Below the pieces are notes generated by a model. That model did no database searches. It was not told where the DNA came from and saw only the letters and a program-made list of their open reading frames with translations. 64,000 bases of DNA from JAZKFT01 sp965246935 (GTDB lineage Bacteria > Bacteroidota > Bacteroidia > Chitinophagales > Chitinophagaceae), in NCBI GenBank assembly GCA_965246935.1, contig CBDFGC010000037.1, positions 310,001-374,000 of the forward strand. The letters run 5' to 3'. Both the position numbers and the translations under genes were made by a program. Positions 43,581 to 53,010 of the stretch are shown piece after piece; within the stretch, counting starts at the first letter, position 1; each line of letters begins with the position of its first letter.

Positions 43581-44639
43581 CTATACATCCGCTATCAGAT
43601 CCGCTTTTTTCAGCTTTTTAAAATGCCGCTTTGCCTTTTTCAAAAAAAGGAAGCCACGCCGAAAGCCCCAATACCGAACGCCATTGTGGTGGTTTATTTT
43701 AGAAATCTGATATAGTATTTTCCAATGTTGCCACACAATCCGGTAAGCCTGTATCAGTGTAAGGTTGTTTCCATAAATATGGTGCGGCTCGGCGCCACTT
43801 CCGTTGAATTCAAGAATACTAAAGTGCTGACCATTCTTTAGGTCTTCCACCGATGCACATTTAATATCGTACCGGCCATAATAAAAATATTTTGTATAAT
43901 GGCTCAGCCGATCGAATACGGCTAATAACCGGCTGTCTATTTCGTGTTGCAGACTTACTAATTTCCCACCCCGGCTTAGGTTCAAAGCAGGTGATAAACA
44001 GAACACTTCATCGGTTGGTAATACTTGTTCAAGTTTGTTTTTATGCTTGACCAGCATTTCTTCCATCCTGAACCGTACGCTGCCGTGCCGCCGGATTAAT
44101 TCCCTCAAATTCGAAATTCCATCACCGGTCACTTCCGGAAACTCTTTTTTCAGAAAACCGGTAATGGTTCCACTTTTCTGATTGGGATACCGGCAATAAA
44201 ATACACTTACTTCCAGCGGATAATCAATAAATTCCTGAACAATATAATCTACCGGCATCTGTTCATGGTATTTTTTAAACGTCTGCCTGCTATCTATTTT
44301 ACGGAATAGATAGCCCATCATACCAACATCGGGTTTCACTGCAAACGGATAGCTAAACGAATGTGCATGAATGATATTTTCTGCTTCAGCAAATAACAGG
44401 CAGGGAGAAATATAAACACTGGCAGGATAACTATCCGGTGGTAACTGCGCATACATTTCCTTTTTGCTTTCGCCTTCGAATCCGCCAAACGTAAGGGTTG
44501 GATTGGAGGATGAAAAAAACCATAGAGAACGGGACCGGGCGCAATACCATAACCATACAGGCGCCATTGGCAGGTATTTGAGTAAATAATGCCAGGTTTC
44601 CCAATGTGCCAGCCTAAACAGAAAATTCTTGACAGTCAT
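43581..44639 (-). CDS. ATP-grasp family protein
   Basis: 352 residues. SFSYPFAVKPDVGMMGYLFR is the first ATP-grasp lysine region, YIVQEFIDYPLEVSVFYCRY the second, and YGRYDIKCASVEDLKNGQHF followed by ILEFNGSGAEPHH the metal-binding Asp and Glu/Asn. Looks like the D-Ala-D-Ala-ligase-like or sugar-associated ATP-grasp group that joins carboxyls to amines. An N-terminal hydrophobic segment (LLKYLPMAPVWLWY) and very basic C-terminus (KKAKRHFKKLKKA) suggest membrane association. Substrate unknown. Confidence 0.8.
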   Translation of the reverse strand: MTVKNFLFRLAHWETWHYLLKYLPMAPVWLWYCARSRSLWFFSSSNPTLTFGGFEGESKKEMYAQLPPDSYPASVYISPCLLFAEAENIIHAHSFSYPFAVKPDVGMMGYLFRKIDSRQTFKKYHEQMPVDYIVQEFIDYPLEVSVFYCRYPNQKSGTITGFLKKEFPEVTGDGISNLRELIRRHGSVRFRMEEMLVKHKNKLEQVLPTDEVFCLSPALNLSRGGKLVSLQHEIDSRLLAVFDRLSHYTKYFYYGRYDIKCASVEDLKNGQHFSILEFNGSGAEPHHIYGNNLTLIQAYRIVWQHWKILYQISKINHHNGVRYWGFRRGFLFLKKAKRHFKKLKKADLIADV

Positions 44640-44868
44640 TCTGTTTGCAAGTAAACTAAATTGACTGAAACGTAAATCCGGATAATACGTTGCCCGTTTG
44701 CCAACCTTTTATACCTGTTGTTTCAATACGCAGGTACAATAAACATGTAATGTACGGTTATACATTTACTACTGCCTCAATTGCCACGGCAAAAAGTTGT
44801 AGCAGCTAAGGCCGTGCATTTGATCTTCGTTTCAGGCCATTGTAAACGTCAACGAACCAAAATAACGC

Positions 44869-47800
44869 TTACTCTCCTTTTACAATCTTAACCATTTCAT
44901 TTAGTTTATCATTCATCACCTGTAGTATGTACATGCCTTTTGAAAGATGACCCAACTGATTAATAGTAATGGCATTGTTACCCGACTGAAGCATTATTAT
45001 TTTTCTCAATAATACTTTTCCGCTTATATCTGTCAACCGTATTTCTGCATCACCGGTTTGGACTGTACCAATATTCATCATCAGTTTATCAGCAAACGGA
45101 TTTGGTAACACCTGCAATGTAATAACTTCTTTTTTAAGATTGATGGCAACTGTATAGCTGTAACTGTATTTGCCATCCTTATCTATTATTTTCAACCGGT
45201 AATAGTACACCATTTTAGTACCAGGCTTATCTGTAAAACCATAGCTGCTACCGGCATTTACCTGGCCAACTTTAATGAATTGTGCTGCATCCGTACTGCG
45301 TTCTATTTCAAAATAGCTCACATTTTTTTCGTCCGTTGTTTTCCATTGCAGTATAGCGTTGTTGCCATCCGTAAAACCGGTAAATGATATTAGCTGCAGT
45401 GGCAATATCTGGCTACCTGCGTAAGAAAGATAAAAGCCGCTAAAGCCGGTCACGTTAAATGTTATTTCCCAACGGGCATAGGTAGTATTATAAATAATAT
45501 TATTATCAGCCGGGTCAATTGTTTCTGACGTTCCTGTATAATTGCCTGGCGCAGTACCGTTGCCGTGAAATTGGTAAATACGGATATTCGCTTTTCTGTT
45601 AGCAGCATCATTTCCATCAGTTGGTAATAATATCTCATTCACAAAATTATTCAGTGCTGTAAATTCAGCCTGTGTAAAGTATAGTGTAAGGGTAGCAGTG
45701 GCCGTAGCAGGATTTGCGGACGGTACAATATCATAGTGCCGTTGTACATAAGGTGTTCCTCCGGCAGTGGTTGGCACAATGCCCTGAACAGTTACTGTTG
45801 CAGTTATGTTTCCGCTTACCGGCGCAACACCGGAAGGTGTTACGGTAGCGATCAGCTTACAAGAAGCATCACTGATAATGGTATTGGTACTGCTGATGGT
45901 TTTACTGCCAGTGGTGGTAGCCGTTGCAGTTGCCGGCGCTGCCACTGTTAATGTTGCATTATTAGATTGAGCAGGTGTACAGCCTGTACTGGATGAAACC
46001 CGTACATTGTAATTGGTTGCATTATCGGCAGTAGATGGATTAGTGATAGTAAGCGTGGTGTTGGTAGCGCCGGAAATAACAGAACCGGTTCCGGTAGCAC
46101 CGTTGGTTAATGCCGTTGCCCCTTTATACCATTGATAACTAAGTGTACCGCTACCGCTGCCGGCGGCTGTAAAGTTTACCGGATTACCGGTACAGGCTGT
46201 GGTGTTAGTTGCCGGGTGGCTGCTAATTGCTAAAGCAGCATTCGCTGTGCCTTTAATATTAATGACATAAGGGCTACTGGTTGCATCATTATTGGTTAGT
46301 GTAATGGTAGCGTTGTGTGTGCCTGTTGCAGTGGGTGTATAGCTTACGGTGAATGTGGTACTGCTGTTGGCTGCCACAGTAGCCACCGGCTGCGTTGTTA
46401 TAGAGAACTGATTTGCATTGGTGCCTCCCAATACAGCCAGTGGGCTGCCGGATAAAGTAAGGTTGACAGCGCCTGTATTTTTAATGGTAAAGGTTTTGAC
46501 AACTGAACCACCGGGTGCACAGGTAGCCCCAAAATCAGTATTATTGGCAACTGTTGCCGCACCACCATTAGTTATGGGCACATTGGCTGCATCTGTTATT
46601 TCAATAACCGGTAAGGTTGTTACCGCTACATAGTTAATATTGTCAATATCAATAGTTGTAATCGTTCCTCCGGCTACAAACTCAAGAGAAGTTAATATAA
46701 CATTATCCAGCGGCGTGCCCGTAAATGTTATGTTCTGCTGAAACCCGGTACCTGAAAGCGATGTTGGTGTTATTGTTTTTGTAGTCGTTACGGTTGACCC
46801 ATCGAAGAGGGTTCCGTTAAAGGTAACCGGCCCGGATGCTATACTTGCTGAAGTGGAGATGCCTTTGTAAGTAAGCATGTCCAGTTGCAGCAACTTGAAT
46901 CCCATGTTAGGGTTGGCAATAGTTATTTTACCTACGGTACCACCGCTTGCATTGTCACCGGAACTCAGATAGCCTTTAGATGACCCGCTACCATTGCCCG
47001 CCCCACTGTTATATACCACTTTAAGCCTGTTAGTAGCGGAGAAACCAATACTGTTTTCGGAGAAGGTAGCAACGCCATTTGTTTCATCTTCAAAATTTTC
47101 AATCACCTTATCATCGTCCAGTATGGTGCCGATACCCACCGGTTTCTGATACAATACCCCGTTGGTAGCACCAGAAAGCGTCATATTGAACGTTTCAATG
47201 CCTTCAATAAGAGCATCCCGTAAGATAGTAACCGTAACGTTTTGGCTCATCGGACCGCCAGCGGCAAAGTTGAGAGTAGCATTATAAGCCACATAATCCG
47301 AACCGGCGGTAGCCGAAACATCGGAAGAAGCTACATTAACGGAAAAAGCAGAACCGTTGCCGGAACGGGTAACGGTGAAGGTGGCAGTAGTGGTGCCACC
47401 ACCTGTGCCTTCCAGCACACTTACATCGTTGATGGATAGCTGAGTGCCGGAAAAACTAACCGTTCCGTACCGGATATTATCAAGCGCAACGTAGTTGATG
47501 CCGGTACCCAATGTTACCGAAACGGAAAGTATCTGTACATTCTCAAATGCGGTGCCTGTAAAATTAACTGTTTGATAGTTGTCTCCCACGATGGTTGCAA
47601 TCGTTGCGGTATAGCTTACCGAGCCTGACCCATCTGCTTTGGCACCTGTAAAGGTTACATTTACATTGCCGGTTGTACCATTCATTCCATCATTATTGGA
47701 TGTATATACGTCTATACTTCTGAGATTAAACGAAGTGCCTGCGGAATTAATAGAGAAACTTCCTACGCTTCCGGTAGAGCCACCATTGCCGGTCCTGGTA

Positions 47801-48951
47801 TCCAATGCCGTGCTGGTGCCACCGCCGCCACCCGCCCCAAGATTATTACCCCTCGATACAAACAACTCACCGTTGCTTACGAAATTGAAGCCCCGTTCAG
47901 AAAAGCCGGTAACGGTAGAAATCGAACTTACTGGTATTGCTGGTTCGTCCTCAAAGGTTTCCGTAATATTATCATCATCCAGGATGGTTCCTACGGCTAT
48001 ACCATCGAATATAGTACCGCCCACCGGGTTGGAGAGGGTCATGTTAAAAGTTTCATCGGGTTCAATGGTCACATCCCCGTTGATGGTCACGTTCACCGTT
48101 TGAGAAGTAGCACCACCCGCTGCAAAACTGACGGTTGTCAAAGGGAAGGCTACATAATCGCTACCGGCTGTGGCAGTACCATTAGATGACTGTACCTGCA
48201 CCGAACTGGCAGCGCTGGTAGCGGTGCAGGATACCGTAAAAGTCATTGATTTGGTACCGCCGGAGCCTTCCGTTATGCTGGCATCACTGATGGAAAACTG
48301 GTTGCTTGATGGCAATTGGGTAGTAAAATTGATATGATCTAACTCCAGGTACCTCGTGCCAACATTGCCATCACTTATGTTATTATCGGTAACCGAAAAG
48401 GAAAGTGAAGTGAAATACAAGCCGGCTAACGGCGTACCCGTAAAATTCAACCCATTTACAATACCATTTCCATCCCTGGTTTGCCCGGCCGGCAGACCAC
48501 CGGATGCCGAAGCAATACTAATGGTTGCTGATACGGCGGTACTACTTCCAACAGGTGTACCTGTCACAGTAATTTCACCATTATAAGGGGTAGCTCCCGC
48601 ACCACCGGCACTAACATAGGCGGCAAAGGAATTTATTTTGTAACTTAGGCTTGGGTTCAGTGAATTATTGATACTGATGGCTGCGGAAACAGTGTTAAGA
48701 TTCTGCGTATTGTTGGCAAGCTCCAGGAATTTATTTGAACCATTATAACCAAACCCCGCAGCAGTCCTCAGGAGGAATGTGTGCGTGAAATTAACTCCTG
48801 ATTCAGAGAAAGTAGAAGCAGCCGTTTCATTTTCAAATTCTTCCGTTGCTGTTGTCTGTGCCAAAGATTGCAGGCTCATCAGCATCAGGCACATGCCTAT
48901 CAGTAAAGAGATTCGTTTGCTAAAGAAAGAAAAAGTAGAAATCTGTCTCAT
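44869..48951 (-). CDS. 1360-residue secreted T9SS adhesin-like protein
   Basis: Signal peptide about 1-32 (SLQSLAQ). Two Calx-beta domains (around residues 220-330 and 500-620, each ending GTILDDD with SITEGSGG or SVLEGTGG openings) bind Ca2+ in related proteins. Between and after them are beta-sandwich anchor-type domains, a choice-of-anchor D segment (about 815-900, FGATCAPGGSVVKTFTIKNT), an Ig-like domain (QWYKGATAL) and the FEIERSTDAAQF fibronectin-like module. The end LPNPFADKLMMNI ... KGMYILQVMNDKLNEMVKIV is a T9SS sorting domain. So it is a large cell-surface protein for adhesion or binding. Low-complexity G/S/T/N content is typical. Confidence 0.88.
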   Translation of the reverse strand: MRQISTFSFFSKRISLLIGMCLMLMSLQSLAQTTATEEFENETAASTFSESGVNFTHTFLLRTAAGFGYNGSNKFLELANNTQNLNTVSAAISINNSLNPSLSYKINSFAAYVSAGGAGATPYNGEITVTGTPVGSSTAVSATISIASASGGLPAGQTRDGNGIVNGLNFTGTPLAGLYFTSLSFSVTDNNISDGNVGTRYLELDHINFTTQLPSSNQFSISDASITEGSGGTKSMTFTVSCTATSAASSVQVQSSNGTATAGSDYVAFPLTTVSFAAGGATSQTVNVTINGDVTIEPDETFNMTLSNPVGGTIFDGIAVGTILDDDNITETFEDEPAIPVSSISTVTGFSERGFNFVSNGELFVSRGNNLGAGGGGGTSTALDTRTGNGGSTGSVGSFSINSAGTSFNLRSIDVYTSNNDGMNGTTGNVNVTFTGAKADGSGSVSYTATIATIVGDNYQTVNFTGTAFENVQILSVSVTLGTGINYVALDNIRYGTVSFSGTQLSINDVSVLEGTGGGTTTATFTVTRSGNGSAFSVNVASSDVSATAGSDYVAYNATLNFAAGGPMSQNVTVTILRDALIEGIETFNMTLSGATNGVLYQKPVGIGTILDDDKVIENFEDETNGVATFSENSIGFSATNRLKVVYNSGAGNGSGSSKGYLSSGDNASGGTVGKITIANPNMGFKLLQLDMLTYKGISTSASIASGPVTFNGTLFDGSTVTTTKTITPTSLSGTGFQQNITFTGTPLDNVILTSLEFVAGGTITTIDIDNINYVAVTTLPVIEITDAANVPITNGGAATVANNTDFGATCAPGGSVVKTFTIKNTGAVNLTLSGSPLAVLGGTNANQFSITTQPVATVAANSSTTFTVSYTPTATGTHNATITLTNNDATSSPYVINIKGTANAALAISSHPATNTTACTGNPVNFTAAGSGSGTLSYQWYKGATALTNGATGTGSVISGATNTTLTITNPSTADNATNYNVRVSSSTGCTPAQSNNATLTVAAPATATATTTGSKTISSTNTIISDASCKLIATVTPSGVAPVSGNITATVTVQGIVPTTAGGTPYVQRHYDIVPSANPATATATLTLYFTQAEFTALNNFVNEILLPTDGNDAANRKANIRIYQFHGNGTAPGNYTGTSETIDPADNNIIYNTTYARWEITFNVTGFSGFYLSYAGSQILPLQLISFTGFTDGNNAILQWKTTDEKNVSYFEIERSTDAAQFIKVGQVNAGSSYGFTDKPGTKMVYYYRLKIIDKDGKYSYSYTVAINLKKEVITLQVLPNPFADKLMMNIGTVQTGDAEIRLTDISGKVLLRKIIMLQSGNNAITINQLGHLSKGMYILQVMNDKLNEMVKIVKGE

Positions 48952-49093
48952 AAACCAGGTAGTTAATAGTTAGAAAATCTTTTGGTGTTTCAAAAGAAGG
49001 AGGATCAGGTAGGAATAAGGTGGTAAATACAGCTTTGATAAGTGGTAATGGAACCAGGACGAGGTCTTCCGCTTTTAAAAGCAGGCCATTTAC

Positions 49094-49134
49094 AAAAAAA
49101 TATTTGGCAACCCAGCAGGTGCCGGGTTGCCAAA
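49094..49134 (-). terminator. rho-independent terminator of the tail-collar gene
   Basis: TTTGGCAACCC (49103-49113) and GGGTTGCCAAA (49124-49134) form a perfect 11-bp stem; on the minus strand it is followed by TATTTTTTTG. Confidence 0.85.
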
Positions 49135-49149
49135 CATCGTCTGATTTCA

Positions 49150-49674
49150 TTAATTTCTCGAAGGGAAAATACCTACCAAGGCAATGCAATAGTTGATTAC
49201 CAGGTAAGGCTGCATATTGCTGTGCGGCTGGCTGCCACCTACCGGAGTGGTCATGGAAGCCATAGGTACCTGGTTGGTAGCGCCGGGTGCATATATGTTG
49301 GTGCCGGTCCCTCTGCCTGCGGAGCCTAAAGAACTGTTGCCTGCGCCGCCGGCAGACTGGGCTTCTGATGAACCAATCATTTGATGTGCATGTGCAGGTA
49401 TCTGGGTACTGTTCAGCGTAACATTTTCGGTACCTGATACTTGCCCAATGGGATAGTCAGCTAAGCCTACGCCCTGACCCATGCCAATGGCAGCTCTGCC
49501 CCTGAGGTCTGGTAAGCCAAAAGTTGTTCGGCCATCACCGCCAAAGGTGGTACCAAGCAAAGCAAACAACGCTGTGTTTGTTGAAATTTGCAATAGTTGG
49601 CCATTACAAAGCGCCCAGCCCTGGGGTGGAAAATTAAATCCGAAAGCAGCAATAAAACCAAGAAATACGTCCAT
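49150..49674 (-). CDS. phage tail-collar (MdpB-like) domain protein
   Basis: 174 residues. FIAAFGFNFPPQGWALCNGQ, then LLQISTNTALFALLGTTFGG and GLPDLRGRAAIGMGQG are the collar-domain hallmark, followed by PIGQVSGTENVTLNSTQIPA with AHAHQM and a conserved end PYLVINYCIALVGIFPSRN. In phages this fold forms receptor-binding tail fibres; in Bacteroidota it also occurs as stand-alone 'microcystin-dependent' proteins, usually in twos or threes. Only one copy here and no other phage gene, so a remnant prophage is unlikely. No signal peptide. Confidence 0.9.
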   Translation of the reverse strand: MDVFLGFIAAFGFNFPPQGWALCNGQLLQISTNTALFALLGTTFGGDGRTTFGLPDLRGRAAIGMGQGVGLADYPIGQVSGTENVTLNSTQIPAHAHQMIGSSEAQSAGGAGNSSLGSAGRGTGTNIYAPGATNQVPMASMTTPVGGSQPHSNMQPYLVINYCIALVGIFPSRN

Positions 49675-49989
49675 AATGATAATTGTTTGGGGGTTTTTAA
49701 AAAATAAATGAATAATGAATTACATATGAAAAATGGTTGTATGCTTAGATGTGTAGCATAAAAAGTTATGTAATAACCATAAAGAATCTACCATCTAATC
49801 AACACAAAACATTCTTCTGCGCTATGCAGTATAGAAATGTATAAGTTGATATAAAGATTAGTTGGGAAGCAATCTCACACTTGAAATAAGTTTGGCAGAA
49901 CGGGTATAAAAGTAAAAGTATTTCTCAGAAAAAGAAATTTTAGCTGTATTATATTTTTGTTGCGGAATAGCTTTGCATAAATTAAAAAA
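49675..49989. other. 315-nt intergenic region
   Basis: AT-rich, divergent spacer between the tail-collar gene and the HExxH gene. No gene, repeat or clear promoter seen. Confidence 0.4.
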
Positions 49990-50517
49990 ATGATTGACTA
50001 TCAAAACCCTCAATATCTGCAGCCAATTCTTCTTTTTCTTGAGAAAATCAATATCCCTTTCACATTAGAAACGATAACGGGAGAAATGTTTTTACCAGGC
50101 GTCATAATAAAAAACGGCACTTTAATTATTGATACTTCTCAGCTACAATTTCCGGGTGATGTACTGCACGAAGCCGGCCATCTTGCTTTGGCTCCGGCAG
50201 AAATACGCTCCAATCTGAACAATCCTATTGCTGCACAACTTGATTTTGATGCGGCCACCCATGAAATAATGACACTTGCATGGTCTTACGCTGCTGCTAT
50301 TGAATCTGGTACACCACTTGAAGTGTTGTTCCACCCTAAAGGATATAAAGGTCAGAATGAATCTATAATACAGGGCTTTCAATCGGGTCAATATATTGGC
50401 CTGCCGATGCTGCAGTGGCTCGGAATGTCCTGCGACGCCCAATATGCTGCCATAAATAATGTAAAACCATTTCCGGACATGATACAATGGCTAAGGCCTG
50501 CTCAGGTAAATACTTAA
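49990..50517 (+). CDS. small HExxH-motif protein (possible metallopeptidase)
   Basis: 175 residues. The centre holds FPGDVLHEAGHLALAPAEIR: HEAGH is a zinc HExxH motif near residue 61 in a helix, as in gluzincin-like or matrixin-like peptidases. A third ligand is not obvious; LDFDAATHEIMTLAWSYAAA contains Asp, His and Glu that could serve. No signal peptide. The rest (PMLQWLGMSCDAQYA) matches nothing I know. It could be a peptidase or a structural zinc protein. Confidence 0.6.
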   Translation: MIDYQNPQYLQPILLFLEKINIPFTLETITGEMFLPGVIIKNGTLIIDTSQLQFPGDVLHEAGHLALAPAEIRSNLNNPIAAQLDFDAATHEIMTLAWSYAAAIESGTPLEVLFHPKGYKGQNESIIQGFQSGQYIGLPMLQWLGMSCDAQYAAINNVKPFPDMIQWLRPAQVNT

Positions 50518-50831
50518 AAAATGTTTTGCCTATCGGTAATTACTGCTTCTGCCCCGGTAACTGTTGCAACTACCGACATTGGTAAATTCATAGGCCCTGC
50601 CAATACAAATGTTAGATAGGGTTCTTGCAACCTGATAATAATTCTTACACTCTTATCTGGTGCAGAACTATGTATTTCTGTTGCCCGGCTATGTCAAATG
50701 CCGAGATAGCTATCTGTGGGATGATATAGTTTCTCCGACGGTGATGTAGATCTGGGAGCAGATGGTTTATGAGGGATAATCACTGAATTTAAAATTCTTA
50801 TGAAGCCTAGCAAATTATCTTACAATTATAT
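50518..50831. other. 314-nt intergenic region
   Basis: No gene of convincing length and no hairpin beyond background. The first 32 codons after the upstream stop form a short chance ORF. Confidence 0.35.
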
Positions 50832-51050
50832 CTATAGCACATACCATCTGTTATTATCATCCCTGGCATAGTCAAGGCCATTGCTCATGCGGTGGGCTTC
50901 TTTTCCTGTTTTTTTGTCGATAAATATTTTTTGTTCATATACACGGATACCATTGTTCTCACGGGTGAGATATACAATTAATGCGTTCATAGTAGGTGCG
51001 ATGTCGTGCAGCCATTGTTCTTCGCTTTCTTTTACAAATGCCTGGCTCAT
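50832..51050 (-). CDS. conserved small protein of Bacteroidota type
   Basis: 72 residues. SQAFVKESEEQWLHDIAPTM then NALIVYLTRENNGIRVYEQK and MSNGLDYARDDNNRWYVL have the regularity of a conserved housekeeping-type protein. No known domain, signal or membrane helix. It is separate from the following gene by a terminator. Confidence 0.6.
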   Translation of the reverse strand: MSQAFVKESEEQWLHDIAPTMNALIVYLTRENNGIRVYEQKIFIDKKTGKEAHRMSNGLDYARDDNNRWYVL

Positions 51051-51102
51051 ACTTTTTGTTTTAAAAGTATGATAATAGCCCTACTTCCCGGTAATAAACA
51101 TT

Positions 51103-51141
51103 AAAAAGCTTCCGGTTATGCATGGGGCAAACCGGAAGCTT
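51103..51141 (-). terminator. rho-independent terminator
   Basis: AAGCTTCCGGTT (51106-51117) and AACCGGAAGCTT (51130-51141) form a perfect 12-bp stem; on the minus strand TTTTTAA follows. It ends the 51190-52695 gene. Confidence 0.9.
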
Positions 51142-51189
51142 ACGGGTGTGATGTTTAATTCGTTACCTGAATGTCAAACGATATGCTTG

Positions 51190-52695
51190 TCAGGGTTTCA
51201 TGAGGGTAATGTATTGTGAGTAGCTGTTATAACCAATCATTCCATAACCGTTAGTTACGTTACTGTAAGCACTAAGTGTAAAGCCGTGAGCGCAGGTTTC
51301 ATGTGGTATCCACAAAGCAGGTGCGGCAGGCACATCTATTGTTTCACCGGTCCACGAGGTACCCATAGTGACCGGATTATAAGACTTTGAAGTAATCGTT
51401 TCCCCCTCGCCATTGCCCCAGCCTGCGCCCAATGCGTAGCTGAGTAAATTACCTTCCGGATCATTCACCGTAATATTAAAACGGATGCCATCCGTACCGC
51501 TTGTCAGATTTACAATACCGCAACGGTCAACGTTTACACCAGCGTGTTTAATATTGTTGATCATTACCTGTGGTACTGCATTATCAATATTCAGTGTAAG
51601 GGTTTGTGCCGGTGTTGGCATAAGTGTGTTAGCCGCATTGTAGAACTCTGCCTGAAACTGGTGCATTCCGTTTTCTAAGCCCACGGAATTGAACTGAACT
51701 AATAAATCATCAATTGAATAATCGGTGGCGGGGTTAGGCATCGGGTAAAAATCAGAAGCATCGGGGCCGAATGATTCCAGTACATAGTCGCTTCCATTCC
51801 ACCGGTAATTCGTCCATGCACTGCGGAAATCGGAAAAAGTTCCGGCAACGGTATAGCGCTTTTTGATCTTATACTTCCTGGCGCCGGCTGCCCATAGCGT
51901 TTGCATTTGTGTACGGTTGCCAATAATATTCAGCCCGCCCCCAAAGGAAGCGTTCGTAACCGGAATATAATAGCCGACGGCCGTAGTAGCTTTACCCGCA
52001 GCATTTATTTTAGTGGTTGGAATAAGCCCGACTGAACCCATCACCGGGCCTAAATCGGGTAAAGGAATCGTTGGCCGCAGCGCAAAAAACAATTTGTGAA
52101 ACGCAGCAAATGATGCCATTACGTTCACCGGGCTTTCCACCAATATATTTGGCGTGGTGGAATGATAACGGACTCCTATTTTGGTATAGGGCAGCAGGAT
52201 GATAGGGGGAATAATGGGGAAAGAAATCGGTGGTGCTGCTGCAGAAACAGTAAGGTCGGCAATAGTAAGGCGGATCTTAAAAATTTTATGGGCAGTGGCG
52301 CTGTTGGGAGAAGCCTCGAATGCTGCCCGGCATTGGCTAACAGTTTGTTCCGTCAAGCCGGTCGTGCTGCTGGTGCTAAGCATAAATGACCGGCCCAGCT
52401 TGTTGGTATTTGTTTTATAAGGTGAATAGAGTGTGTCAACACCGGAACTAACAGCCCCGCTTTTATCTCTGTCGAACAGGAGCCAGAAATAATCACCGTC
52501 AGCCGCCGCCGGCACCGGATCATTCACCGTATCGCTGGTCATATCAAAAGCAATGTATTGGTAAACAGCATCGTTCTTAAACAGCATTTTGCCGCCGGTA
52601 ATATCCAGTATCCCCGGATCGCTCCAGGATGGGTGGCTAAGTGAATTGGAAAGGTCGATGGGATCGTTTGCCCATGTTGAAATAATGTTCGCCAT
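51190..52695 (-). CDS. uncharacterised 501-residue protein with CBM9-like N-terminal region
   Basis: The ATG at 52695 (MANIISTWANDPIDLSNS) is preferred over an earlier in-frame start. Residues about 5-160 (HPSWSDPGILDITGGKMLFK, YFWLLFDRDKSGA) resemble the DOMON/CBM9-like beta sandwich that binds heme or sugars. The rest has LALRPTIPLPDLGPVMGSVG-type loops and, near the C-terminus, an Ig-like region (AQTLTLNIDNAVPQVMINNI, DPEGNLLSYALGAGWGNGEG). No signal peptide, so export is unclear. It is followed by its own terminator. Function unknown. Confidence 0.5.
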   Translation of the reverse strand: MANIISTWANDPIDLSNSLSHPSWSDPGILDITGGKMLFKNDAVYQYIAFDMTSDTVNDPVPAAADGDYFWLLFDRDKSGAVSSGVDTLYSPYKTNTNKLGRSFMLSTSSTTGLTEQTVSQCRAAFEASPNSATAHKIFKIRLTIADLTVSAAAPPISFPIIPPIILLPYTKIGVRYHSTTPNILVESPVNVMASFAAFHKLFFALRPTIPLPDLGPVMGSVGLIPTTKINAAGKATTAVGYYIPVTNASFGGGLNIIGNRTQMQTLWAAGARKYKIKKRYTVAGTFSDFRSAWTNYRWNGSDYVLESFGPDASDFYPMPNPATDYSIDDLLVQFNSVGLENGMHQFQAEFYNAANTLMPTPAQTLTLNIDNAVPQVMINNIKHAGVNVDRCGIVNLTSGTDGIRFNITVNDPEGNLLSYALGAGWGNGEGETITSKSYNPVTMGTSWTGETIDVPAAPALWIPHETCAHGFTLSAYSNVTNGYGMIGYNSYSQYITLMKP

Positions 52696-52804
52696 GACTT
52701 TGAAATAATGTTTTAGAATGCCAAAGTAATAGCGATTATATGCCTGCCGCAATAGCCATGGAGTATCTGCGCCGTTTGGGTGTAACAACGGGCCTACCTA
52801 ATGA

Positions 52805-52904
52805 GCCTACGGTTCCAGGGATTAAAATTCCTGGCTACAATATGGATCGTGCCTACGGTTCCAGGGATTAAAATCCCTGGCTACAATATGGATCGTGCCT
52901 ACGG
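52805..52904. repeat. tandem 46-bp repeat with internal hairpin
   Basis: Two near-identical 46-bp units (52805-52850, 52851-52896) plus the first 8 nt of a third. Each starts GCCTACGGTT, carries the palindrome CCAGGGATTAAAATCCCTGG (or one mismatch) and ends ACAATATGGATCGT. Confidence 0.8.
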
Positions 52905-52939
52905 CACTACAAGTTGTGTTTTCCACCTATAGTCCCGGA

Positions 52940-53005
52940 CGGACGATCCATTTTGTAGCAACGGGCTTTAGTCCGTTGTAATGATGATGAACGGTTTTAA
53001 CCCGT
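52940..53005. repeat. inverted partner hairpins of the 46-bp repeat
   Basis: ACGATCCATTTTGTAGC inverts the end of the tandem unit, followed by hairpins AACGGGCTTTAGTCCGTT and AACGGTTTTAACCCGTT. Together with 52805-52904 this is a composite palindromic array just before the VWA gene end. Confidence 0.6.
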
Positions 53006-53010
53006 TGAAC

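Noticed and set aside
44869..48951. Plus-strand frames across the giant T9SS gene
   Set aside because: They arise from the Gly/Ser/Thr-rich codons of the real gene.
49150..49674. Tail-collar gene as evidence of a prophage
   Set aside because: No other phage structural, replication or lysis gene is near; stand-alone collar proteins are common in Bacteroidota.
52805..52904. Tandem palindromic repeats as a CRISPR array
   Set aside because: Only two directly adjoining units, no spacers between them and no cas genes in the window.
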